Made by a program: the position numbers and the translations under genes
Shown here: positions 1 through 6,345 of the stretch, one piece after another
How the letters are laid out: every line of letters starts with the position of its first letter
Position numbering within the stretch: position 1 is the stretch's first letter
Notes under the pieces: generated by a model
Told to the model about the DNA's origin: nothing
What the model saw: only the letters and a program-made list of their open reading frames with translations
The model's database searches: none
Origin: an uncultured Ruminococcus sp.
GTDB taxonomy: Bacteria; Bacillota; Clostridia; Oscillospirales; Ruminococcaceae
Direction: 5' to 3'
Assembly: GCA_905199285.1 (NCBI GenBank)
Contig: CAJKFZ010000114.1
Location: forward strand, 1 to 8,171
DNA length: 8,171 nucleotides

Positions 1-38
1 TGATATTATTATGATATGGAAGTATATAGGGATTTCCA

Positions 39-47
39 TGGCATAAT
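39..47 (+). promoter_or_regulatory. Candidate extended -10 promoter element for the first gene
   Basis: The sequence TG-G-CATAAT matches an extended -10 (TGn followed by five of six bases of TATAAT). It would start transcription near base 54, giving a leader of about 44 bases before the ATG at 98. No recognisable -35 hexamer stands 16-18 bases upstream, so the call rests on the extended -10 alone. An alternative weaker -10 (TATACA, 57-62) lies just downstream with a poor -35 (TTTCCA, 33-38). In such AT-rich DNA chance matches are common. Confidence 0.25.
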
Positions 48-82
48 TCTAATTTTTATACATTATTAAACTTGTTTTGAAC

Positions 83-90
83 AAAGGAGG
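83..90 (+). promoter_or_regulatory. Ribosome binding site that fixes the start of the first gene
   Basis: AAAGGAGG is a near-perfect Shine-Dalgarno sequence, 7 bases before the ATG at 98. It lies downstream of the in-frame TTG at 77, so that longer start would place the ribosome binding site inside the coding region. This decides for ATG 98. Confidence 0.9.
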
Positions 91-97
91 TAAATTT

Positions 98-1963
98 ATG
101 TTCAAAAAGAAAAAAGACATTACAGAACCAATAACTGCTCCGGAATTTGAAAATTCCGTTACCGGAGTCGAGCCTGTCCTGAAAAAGAAAAAGGGAAAAA
201 AGGTTGCTATAATCAGCGGAATTTCTGCTGCTGTACTCGTCGGAGGCGGAATTGCAGCGTATAACCTTTCTCCGCTTATCAAAAATCAGGTAAAACTCCG
301 CACCATGAAGCCGGAAAATTACTACGCATGGGTCAATACGGAAAACGCTGAAACATTTGCAAAGAGCGTTCGTGAAAAGTACGAAAAAATGCTCGATAAT
401 TACGGAAACGGCACTCAGACTTCAATGTCGCTTAAATATGTTCCTACTGACATTGCTAAAGATTGGGCTATAAATGACTTGTTTTATTCAGACGCCGAAG
501 ATGACAGTGCAGACAAAGTTTTATATGATTTTATAAATGATCTCGAAAATATTCAGTTTAATGTTAATGTTCAGAAGAAAAACGGAAATTCGCTTACATC
601 CGTATCAGGATTAGTAAACGATGAGCAGCTTTTAAGCGCAGATGTGTTCGTGGACAGCATTAATATGGACTACTTTATGCGTATTCCTGAACTTACGCAA
701 AGATGGCTCGGTTTCTCAATCGGAGACGCTATGGACGGTGACGCAAAAGAGATTTTCCAGATCTATCAGGATATTCTCAGCGATCCTGCTTCTTATCTCA
801 GTCCGGATGAACTTGAAGAGGAGATCATTAAATATACCGATCTCTGGAACACCTGCATTGAGGACGTAAAGCTTGAAAAGAGCGAAGAAATCGGAATATG
901 CGATATTGAGGTAAAATACACAATCGCTTCCGTTAAAATCGACGGAGACCTTGCTTATGAAATATCCAAAAACTTCCTGACAGCTATCCGTGACGATGAA
1001 ATAATCCGCAATATCGCCGTAAATAAGATCGGTCTTATCGACGAGAACGAATACGAAGATGAATTAAATGAAGCTCTTGACGATATCAAGGCTGATTACG
1101 ATGACGATGATTTGGACGATATGGACACCGTGACATTCAGCACTTATATCGATGCCCAGGGTACTATCCGTGGATTTGAATTTAAAGAAGATTCCGAAAA
1201 TAAATTCGTATGCGCTTTTGGTAAAGATAAGGATGATGTTAGAGGTGAAATTTCTCTCACATCTAATGGTGAAGAGGACTTCTGCATAAGTCTTTACGCT
1301 GAGAAAACTTCTAAGGATGTCTACGGCGGAAGTATCGACATCACCTACGCTACTGCAAGATATGACGACGTAACGGACGAAATTGAAGATACTGAAGAAA
1401 CAGTTTCAGTAGAATTCGACAACTTTGAAATAGTAAACAAGGATAAATTCTATTTCAATGCCGATATTACGTTAAAAATCCCTGATGTTGACCCTATTGA
1501 CCTCAGCTTTACCGCAGACAGCTCTTCACAGACTATCTCTTATGATATAAATATTGACGAAGAGGATTACGGTACGATTTCGCTCACATATTCAGCGTCC
1601 GAGGGAGCAGATTTTGAAGTTCCTGACAAGGAAAGCTCATTTATGTTTGACGCTTATGACGATGAAGAGCTTGATTTTACTCAGTATGTAAGCAAGGATG
1701 AAATGGAAGCGTTCATTTGCGAGCTGCTTGAAAAACTCGGATTTGATAAGGATATTTCTGCCGAGGCAGCTAAAGAATCCGCAGATGAAATTTACGATGA
1801 TACAGACTGGGATTTCGGCGGATATGATCCGGACGACGACTTCCTTTACGATGATTACGAATGGGACGACTATGACTACGATGATGATTACAATTTGGAT
1901 GACTTCGACCTTGATTCTAATGAATACATGAAATGGGATAACGAAAGTCAATCGTTTGTATAA
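98..1963 (+). CDS. Single-pass membrane-anchored protein with large extracellular domain and Asp/Tyr-rich C-terminal tail, function unknown
   Basis: I do not recognise this 621-residue protein. It opens with a short lysine-rich cytoplasmic stretch (KKKK at 3-6; KKKKGKK at 29-35), followed by one hydrophobic segment at about 36-57, rich in Ala, Gly, Ile and Val. By the positive-inside rule this predicts a type II topology, with about 560 residues outside the cell. No signal-peptidase II lipobox, LPXTG sorting motif or catalytic motif is visible. The outer part is soluble in character, with alternating polar and hydrophobic stretches suggesting beta structure, and several acidic clusters, one at about 345-360. 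The last 60 residues (about 561-621) are extremely acidic and aromatic: by my count 22 Asp, 4 Glu and 8 Tyr. The ATG start is chosen from the ribosome binding site at 83-90. The gene stands alone on its strand, ends at TAA 1961-1963, and is followed at once by a hairpin terminator, so it looks monocistronic unless transcription enters from the left. It may be a cell-surface or envelope protein; no role can be assigned. Confidence 0.85.
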   Translation: MFKKKKDITEPITAPEFENSVTGVEPVLKKKKGKKVAIISGISAAVLVGGGIAAYNLSPLIKNQVKLRTMKPENYYAWVNTENAETFAKSVREKYEKMLDNYGNGTQTSMSLKYVPTDIAKDWAINDLFYSDAEDDSADKVLYDFINDLENIQFNVNVQKKNGNSLTSVSGLVNDEQLLSADVFVDSINMDYFMRIPELTQRWLGFSIGDAMDGDAKEIFQIYQDILSDPASYLSPDELEEEIIKYTDLWNTCIEDVKLEKSEEIGICDIEVKYTIASVKIDGDLAYEISKNFLTAIRDDEIIRNIAVNKIGLIDENEYEDELNEALDDIKADYDDDDLDDMDTVTFSTYIDAQGTIRGFEFKEDSENKFVCAFGKDKDDVRGEISLTSNGEEDFCISLYAEKTSKDVYGGSIDITYATARYDDVTDEIEDTEETVSVEFDNFEIVNKDKFYFNADITLKIPDVDPIDLSFTADSSSQTISYDINIDEEDYGTISLTYSASEGADFEVPDKESSFMFDAYDDEELDFTQYVSKDEMEAFICELLEKLGFDKDISAEAAKESADEIYDDTDWDFGGYDPDDDFLYDDYEWDDYDYDDDYNLDDFDLDSNEYMKWDNESQSFV

Positions 1964-1975
1964 TTTACCTGAAAT

Positions 1976-2008
1976 AAAAATGGACTGCTTGATGCAGTCC
2001 ATTTTTTT
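1976..2008. terminator. Bidirectional intrinsic terminator between convergent genes
   Basis: A perfect stem pairs ATGGACTGC (1980-1988) with GCAGTCCAT (1994-2002) around the 5-base loop TTGAT. A further AAAA/TTTT pairing (1976-1979 with 2003-2006) extends the stem to 13 bp. The + strand transcript ends in a run of seven T (2002-2008), terminating the membrane-anchored protein gene. The - strand transcript ends in five T (complement of 1976-1980) and can terminate the malQ-glgP operon, whose last codon is only a few bases away at 2013-2015. Confidence 0.9.
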
Positions 2009-2012
2009 ACCT

Positions 2013-4358
2013 TTATTTAATATTCCAGATATTCTCAGCATAGTCGGCAATAGTGCGGTCGGAGCTGAATTTTCCGGCATTGCACATATTGAGCCACTGT
2101 TTTTTCGCAAATGCAAGGCGGTCGGAGCTGTAATCGTTCACACAGCGAATCTTCGCCTCAACATAACTCTCAATGTCACCGAGGAGGTAGTAATGATCGG
2201 GAGAATGCCAGCTTGCGCCGTCGAGCAGAGCTGTATAAAGTTCACGGAAATCACCGCTTCCGCCGTCGGAAACGCTTCCGTCGATAAGAGCTGAAACGAC
2301 TTTCCTTATCATCGGATTTTCAGCAAAAATCTTTCGGCTGTCATATTCGGGAACGATTTTTTCAAGTTCTTCAACCTTTGCGCCGAAAATATAATTGTTC
2401 TCTTCTCCTGCTTCCTGAACGATCTCAATATTTGCTCCGTCATAAGTTCCAAGAGTAACAGCTCCATTGAGCATGAGTTTCATATTACCGGTTCCGGAAG
2501 CTTCAGTACCGGCAGTTGAGATCTGCTCGGAAACGTCTGATGCCGCAACAAGCTTTTCAGCGTAGGAAACGTTATAATTCTGGACGAAAACGACTTTGAG
2601 GATATCCTTCGTTTCCGGATCAGATGAAACGATTCTTCCGACTTCGTTTATAAACTTAATAATAGCCTTTGCTCTTCTGTAGCCGGGAGCAGATTTTGCA
2701 CCGAAAATAAACGTAGTAGGAGCAAAATTCTTGATCGAACCGTCCTTGATTCCGTAGTAGATCCAAAGGATAGAGAAAGCGTTAAGAAGCTGTCGCTTAT
2801 ACTCGTGAAGACGCTTTATCTGAATATCAAAAACGGAATTTTCAGATATTTCAACACCGTCGTGCTCCTTGATAAATCCGGCAAGCTGAGACTTTTTATT
2901 CTGCTTTATCTCAATAAACCTGCGAAGAATCTCGTCATCATCGGCATATTTTTCAAGCTCTTTGAGCATATCGAGATCAACGATCCACTTATCAGTTCCA
3001 AGAAGCTCAGTAATAAGGGAAGAAAGCTCCATGTTGCAGAGAGCAAGCCAGCGGCGCTGAGTTATTCCGTTTGTCTCATTGCGGAAACGCTCCGGATAGA
3101 GCTTGTACCAATCGGCAAGAACACTGACCTTGAGAATCTGAGTGTGAATCTCCGCAACGCCATTAACATGACTTGAAGCGTAGCAAGCCATATCAGCCAT
3201 ATGAACAAGACCTCCCTTAATTATCTTGAGCTTATTTATTGTTGATTTCTGTACTCCCTTTGCGTACATCTCGGCAATAAGAGCTTCATTTATCTGAATA
3301 ATTATTTCGTAAACTCTCGGAAGAAGTTCTTCAACAAGACGGCAGCTCCACTTTTCAAGAGCCTCCTGCATGATAGTATGATTTGTATAGTTAAAGACCT
3401 TTTTAGCTATTTCAAGGGCTTTGTCAAACGTATAGCCCTCATTGTCAACAAGCTGTCTGATAAGCTCCGGAATAGAAATTACAGGATGAGTGTCGTTAAG
3501 CTGAATGGAAATATAGTCAGCGAGTTTTTCAACTGTTCCGAAACGAGCCTTGTGCTTTTTAATAATGTCCGTGAGCGACGCACAACTGAAGAAATACTGC
3601 TGTTTAAGACGGAGTTTCTTTCCCTCATTCGTATCATCGTTAGGATAAAGGACTCTTGAAATATCCTCGGCATAGATCTTTTCTTTTGAAGCCTCAAGGT
3701 AGTTCTGATTGTTGAAAATTTCAAAATCGAACTCCTTAACAGGTTCAGCCTGCCAGAGACGAAGAGTTCCGACATTTTCCGTCTTACAGCCAAAAACAGG
3801 CATATCGTAAGGAACAGCCTTGACGGTTTGTCCGTTATATTTGATGATAACAGTGTCCTCGTCACAGCGTTTCGACCAGCAATCACCGTACTTTGTCCAG
3901 TCGTCGATATCCTCTTTCTGGAATCCATTTTCGATAGACTGCTTGAAAAGACCGTATTTATAACGGATTCCATAACCGTCAAGCGGAAGATTCAGCGAAG
4001 CGGCGCTATCAAGGAAGCAAGCGGCAAGACGTCCAAGACCACCGTTTCCGAGAGCCGCATCCTCAATGACTTCAAGATCGGCAAGGGAAATTCCAAGCTC
4101 CTTAAACGCTTCGTCCACCTCATTATAAATGCCAAGACAGAGCAGATTGTTGTAAACAGCTCGTCCGACGAGGAACTCCATAGAAAGGTAAGCTGCACGT
4201 CTTTTGGAAAGATGCTCCTCACGACTTGCATTCCACTTATCGGAATAAAGCTCCATTACAGTATCTCCGAGAGCGTTGTGAAGCTGCTGCGGTGAGGCAG
4301 ATTTTAAATCCTTCGGCAGCTTTGATGTGAATTTCTCAATAAAAATATTTTTATCCAT
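2013..4358 (-). CDS. glgP: Glycogen/starch/alpha-glucan phosphorylase
   Basis: This 781-residue GT35 phosphorylase removes glucose from the non-reducing ends of alpha-1,4-glucans (glycogen, maltodextrin) with phosphate, releasing glucose 1-phosphate in the cytoplasm. Family hallmarks run the full length: LSMEFLVGR (58-66), GNGGLGRLAACFLDS (104-118), YGIRYKYGLFKQ (129-140), LNDTHP (287-292), NGITQRRW (430-437) and DIQIKRLHEYKRQ (511-523). The pyridoxal-phosphate signature EASGTGNMK follows, with the cofactor lysine at K627, then NGAVTLGTYDGANIEI. Length is close to usual for bacterial enzymes (about 750-840), and nothing appears missing. The N-terminal phosphorylation segment of animal phosphorylases is absent, as expected in bacteria. 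The ATG at 4356-4358 is preceded by GGAGGAG (in 4361-4369). It is the second gene of an operon, 12 bases after malQ, and is followed by the terminator at 1976-2008. Whether it prefers glycogen or short maltodextrins (a MalP-like role) cannot be read from the sequence; pairing with malQ is compatible with both. Confidence 0.97.
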   Translation of the reverse strand: MDKNIFIEKFTSKLPKDLKSASPQQLHNALGDTVMELYSDKWNASREEHLSKRRAAYLSMEFLVGRAVYNNLLCLGIYNEVDEAFKELGISLADLEVIEDAALGNGGLGRLAACFLDSAASLNLPLDGYGIRYKYGLFKQSIENGFQKEDIDDWTKYGDCWSKRCDEDTVIIKYNGQTVKAVPYDMPVFGCKTENVGTLRLWQAEPVKEFDFEIFNNQNYLEASKEKIYAEDISRVLYPNDDTNEGKKLRLKQQYFFSCASLTDIIKKHKARFGTVEKLADYISIQLNDTHPVISIPELIRQLVDNEGYTFDKALEIAKKVFNYTNHTIMQEALEKWSCRLVEELLPRVYEIIIQINEALIAEMYAKGVQKSTINKLKIIKGGLVHMADMACYASSHVNGVAEIHTQILKVSVLADWYKLYPERFRNETNGITQRRWLALCNMELSSLITELLGTDKWIVDLDMLKELEKYADDDEILRRFIEIKQNKKSQLAGFIKEHDGVEISENSVFDIQIKRLHEYKRQLLNAFSILWIYYGIKDGSIKNFAPTTFIFGAKSAPGYRRAKAIIKFINEVGRIVSSDPETKDILKVVFVQNYNVSYAEKLVAASDVSEQISTAGTEASGTGNMKLMLNGAVTLGTYDGANIEIVQEAGEENNYIFGAKVEELEKIVPEYDSRKIFAENPMIRKVVSALIDGSVSDGGSGDFRELYTALLDGASWHSPDHYYLLGDIESYVEAKIRCVNDYSSDRLAFAKKQWLNMCNAGKFSSDRTIADYAENIWNIK

Positions 4359-4370
4359 ATTCTCCTCCGA

Positions 4371-5843
4371 TTATCTATTATAAAGTCTGTTAAGTCTTCG
4401 TATTTTCTTTGCCAGTTCAGGTGTAAAATCGCTTTTTTTCGTTCTGAACTGCCAGTTTCCGCCCAGAACGGAAGGCGTATTCATTCGTCCGTCAGCGGGA
4501 CTGTCAAGAAAATCCTGAATCTGAGCCGCTGCAACAGACGCAACGCTCGACCATGCCGCACGGACAACAGCCATTGGAATCTCTTTTTTCTTCTTGACAT
4601 TGAGATATTTTTTTGCAAATTTAAGCGACTTAGGCGAAAGCGTCTCCATCCAGCCGTTAAGAGTTTCATTATCGTGCGTTCCCGTATAGGCGTAGCAGTT
4701 AGTGTTTGCAAAATTATGCGGAAGATGCTCGTTTTCGCCGTTATCGAAGCCAAACTGGAGAACCTTCATTCCCGGATAACCGCATTTATCAAGCATTTCA
4801 CGAACCTCCGGCGTGATGAATCCAAGATCCTCGGCAATTATATTCAGCTTGCCTAATTTCTCCTCAGCAAGTCGGAACAGTTCGTAATTCGGACCTTTTT
4901 TCCACTCTCCGACCGTAGCATCCTCGTTTCCGAAAGGAATGGTATAATAGCTTTCAAATCCTCGAAAATGGTCTATACGGACGATATCATAAAGTTCGGA
5001 AGCCGTTTTTATGCGGTTTATCCACCATTTATATTCCGTTTTCTTATGATAGCTCCAATCGTAAAGAGGATTGCCCCAGAGCTGTCCTGTGGGAGAAAAG
5101 TCATCCGGAGGACATCCGGCGACGGAAACAGGTCTTCGTTTTTTATCGAACCAGAAAAGCTTCGGCTCTGCCCATGCTTCAACGCTGTCGAGAGCGCAGT
5201 ATATCGGAATATCGCCTATTATCTCGATTCCGTTATCATTTGCATATTTTTTCAGTTCGTTCCACTGACGGCTGAATTCAAACTGAATGAATTTATAGAA
5301 TCCAATTTCTTTTTTCAGTTCTTTTTTAGCTTCGGCAACGGCTTTCGGCTTGTGCATAGCAAGATCAGAATCCCATTCATACCATGCCTTGCCGTCATTC
5401 TTGAATTTCAAAGCCATGAAAAGAGCATACTCATCAAGCCACGATTTATTCTTATCGCAGAACTTTTTATATTCCGGAAATTTTGACGGTTTAAATCGTG
5501 AATAAGCCACACGCAAAACATCGAAGCAGTGATCGTAGATTATGCTGTAATCCACCTTATCCGGAACGCTCTCCCACGTGTAGGAGGCATATTCGTGACG
5601 CTCGAGAAGACCGTCTCCCTCAAGTATTTCAAAGTCAATAAAATATGGATTTCCTGCATTTACCGAAAACGACTGATACGGTGAATCTCCGTAGCTTGTC
5701 GGAGAAAGCGGCAGTATCTGCCAGCATTTCACCTCGGCTTTTTTCAGAAAATCAACAAATTCAAACGCACTTTTTCCCATTTTACCGATTCCGTATTCAG
5801 ACGGCAAACTTGAAATGTGCATTAAGATACAACTTTTACGCAT
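4371..5843 (-). CDS. malQ: 4-alpha-glucanotransferase (amylomaltase, GH77)
   Basis: This 490-residue enzyme transfers alpha-1,4-glucan segments between maltodextrins, releasing glucose and building chains long enough for the phosphorylase encoded next to it. The GH77 motifs are complete. The N-terminal region has HISSLPSEYGIG and GDSPYQS with NPYFID. The catalytic nucleophile is Asp291 in VRIDHFRG, the acid/base is Glu338 in IIAEDLG, and the third carboxylate is Asp391 in TGTHDNET; a C-terminal RMNTPSVLGGNWQFR is also typical. The compact length fits the roughly 500-residue bacterial type without the N-terminal extension of the E. coli enzyme. I chose ATG 5843 (MRKSCIL) because AGGTG (5850-5854) lies 6 bases upstream; the GTG at 5852, three codons earlier, would overlap that site. 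It is the first gene of the malQ-glgP operon, transcribed from the divergent region at 5844-5961. Confidence 0.96.
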   Translation of the reverse strand: MRKSCILMHISSLPSEYGIGKMGKSAFEFVDFLKKAEVKCWQILPLSPTSYGDSPYQSFSVNAGNPYFIDFEILEGDGLLERHEYASYTWESVPDKVDYSIIYDHCFDVLRVAYSRFKPSKFPEYKKFCDKNKSWLDEYALFMALKFKNDGKAWYEWDSDLAMHKPKAVAEAKKELKKEIGFYKFIQFEFSRQWNELKKYANDNGIEIIGDIPIYCALDSVEAWAEPKLFWFDKKRRPVSVAGCPPDDFSPTGQLWGNPLYDWSYHKKTEYKWWINRIKTASELYDIVRIDHFRGFESYYTIPFGNEDATVGEWKKGPNYELFRLAEEKLGKLNIIAEDLGFITPEVREMLDKCGYPGMKVLQFGFDNGENEHLPHNFANTNCYAYTGTHDNETLNGWMETLSPKSLKFAKKYLNVKKKKEIPMAVVRAAWSSVASVAAAQIQDFLDSPADGRMNTPSVLGGNWQFRTKKSDFTPELAKKIRRLNRLYNR

Positions 5844-5849
5844 TAAAAA

Positions 5850-5854
5850 CACCT
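5850..5854 (-). promoter_or_regulatory. Ribosome binding site deciding the malQ start
   Basis: Read on the - strand, AGGTG lies 6 bases before ATG 5843. It is a modest Shine-Dalgarno match, but it overlaps the alternative in-frame GTG start at 5850-5852, which makes that start unlikely. Confidence 0.6.
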
Positions 5855-5866
5855 ACTCAATTTAAC

Positions 5867-5893
5867 ATTAAACACTAAAAAATATTGATACAA
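5867..5893 (-). promoter_or_regulatory. Weak candidate promoter for the malQ-glgP operon
   Basis: On the - strand, TTGTAT (complement of 5888-5893) resembles a -35 and TTTAAT (complement of 5867-5872) matches five of six -10 bases. The spacer is only 15 bases, shorter than the preferred 17, so this is a tentative call. Some promoter must lie in 5844-5961 because the operon has no other upstream gene on its strand. Confidence 0.2.
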
Positions 5894-5912
5894 CTGCATA
5901 TTTTTCTAAATT
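5885..5912 (+). promoter_or_regulatory. Candidate promoter for the small membrane protein gene
   Basis: TTGATA (5885-5890, five of six to the -35 consensus) is followed after 16 bases by TAAATT (5907-5912, four of six to the -10 consensus). Transcription would start near 5919, about 43 bases before the ATG at 5962. The match is only moderate in an AT-rich intergenic stretch. Confidence 0.3.
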
Positions 5913-5918
5913 ATGCAG
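5894..5918. repeat. 7-bp inverted repeat in the divergent promoter region, possible operator
   Basis: CTGCATA (5894-5900) and TATGCAG (5912-5918) form a perfect inverted repeat with an 11-base AT-rich spacer. Arm centres lie 18 bases apart, not far from two helical turns, as for a dimeric regulator. It overlaps the candidate -10 of the rightward gene and abuts the candidate -35 of the leftward operon. No T-run follows on either strand, so it is not an intrinsic terminator. I do not recognise it as the site of a known regulator. Confidence 0.4.
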
Positions 5919-5961
5919 ATATTATTAATCAGACACTCAAAAATTTTTACGGAGGGTAATT

Positions 5962-6345
5962 ATGAAGCTTTCACAATATACATTCGCTTTTCTTATGGGA
6001 TATTTCATTTACAGTCTCATCGAAATAATCAACCGTGGCTACACCCACTGGACAATGGCTCTTACCGGAGGCTTTGTTCTTGCGATATTATACGCTGTAA
6101 ACAGCCGACGGACTATGACCCTTATAAAAAGCTGCTTTATAGGAGCTGTTATAATCACATCAATAGAATTCACTGTCGGAGTTTTTGATAATATTATTAT
6201 GCGCTGGAATGTATGGGATTACTCCGATATGCCATTTAATATTCTCGGACAGATATGTCCGCATTTTTCTCTTTACTGGTTTCTACTCTGTATTCCCTCA
6301 TACTATCTGTGTATGCTTATACGTAAAAAGTTTTCCGAAGCCTGA
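5962..6345 (+). CDS. Small integral membrane protein, putative ABC-transporter type IV (CmpB-like) family
   Basis: This 127-residue protein has about four hydrophobic segments, at roughly 7-23, 31-46, 54-75 and 103-121. Its motifs resemble the family annotated as 'putative ABC transporter permease' (ABC_trans_CmpB, which I recall as PF06541): IYSLIEIINRGYTHWTM near the start, SIEFTVG in the third helix, then WDYSDMPFNILGQIC (85-99). Despite the family name its biochemical role is not established, and no ATPase or binding-protein partner lies nearby. The ATG at 5962 has a strong GGAGGG (5951-5956). It is short for the family, which often exceeds 150 residues, but the motifs are present. The gene is divergent from malQ, and its TGA (6343-6345) directly abuts the stop codon of the convergent lipase gene, so no terminator lies between them. 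Family confidence is moderate to good; function is unknown. Confidence 0.8.
   Translation: MKLSQYTFAFLMGYFIYSLIEIINRGYTHWTMALTGGFVLAILYAVNSRRTMTLIKSCFIGAVIITSIEFTVGVFDNIIMRWNVWDYSDMPFNILGQICPHFSLYWFLLCIPSYYLCMLIRKKFSEA

Noticed and set aside
1..76. A possible remnant of an upstream gene at the left edge.
   Set aside because: No convincing coding frame or stop context can be read in 76 AT-rich bases; it is best treated as upstream regulatory DNA.
77..97. An upstream TTG start for the first gene.
   Set aside because: It precedes the strong ribosome binding site at 83-90, which is ideally spaced for ATG 98.
1637..2116. A 159-residue - strand reading frame overlapping the end of the first gene, rich in Val and Ile and looking like a membrane protein.
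   Set aside because: It is the mirror of the Asp/Tyr-rich tail: complements of GAT/GAC read as ATC/GTC, giving Ile/Val runs by coding symmetry. It also runs through the terminator and into glgP, with no good ribosome binding site.
3479..3982. A 167-residue reading frame in another frame of the - strand within glgP.
   Set aside because: glgP is intact with all family motifs across this region, and this frame has low-complexity Ser/Arg-rich content with no recognisable domain.
3828..4295. A 155-residue + strand reading frame antisense to glgP, and a similar one at 2805-3176.
   Set aside because: Both lie wholly inside the conserved coding sequence of glgP, lack ribosome binding sites I would trust, and match no family.
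4968..5486. A 172-residue + strand reading frame antisense to malQ.
   Set aside because: It is a shadow of a fully conserved GH77 gene, with hydrophobic runs that mirror charged codons on the other strand.
5844..5852. A GTG start for malQ three codons upstream of the ATG.
   Set aside because: It overlaps the only plausible ribosome binding site, whereas ATG 5843 is correctly spaced from it and GH77 homologues start close to that methionine.
5894..5918. The inverted repeat read as an intrinsic terminator.
   Set aside because: The stem is AT-rich and only 7 bp, no T-run follows on either strand, and it lies between divergent promoters where no terminator is needed.
5913..6188. A 91-residue + strand frame starting upstream of the small membrane protein.
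   Set aside because: It overlaps the membrane protein in another frame, includes that gene's ribosome binding site as coding sequence, and has no ribosome binding site of its own.
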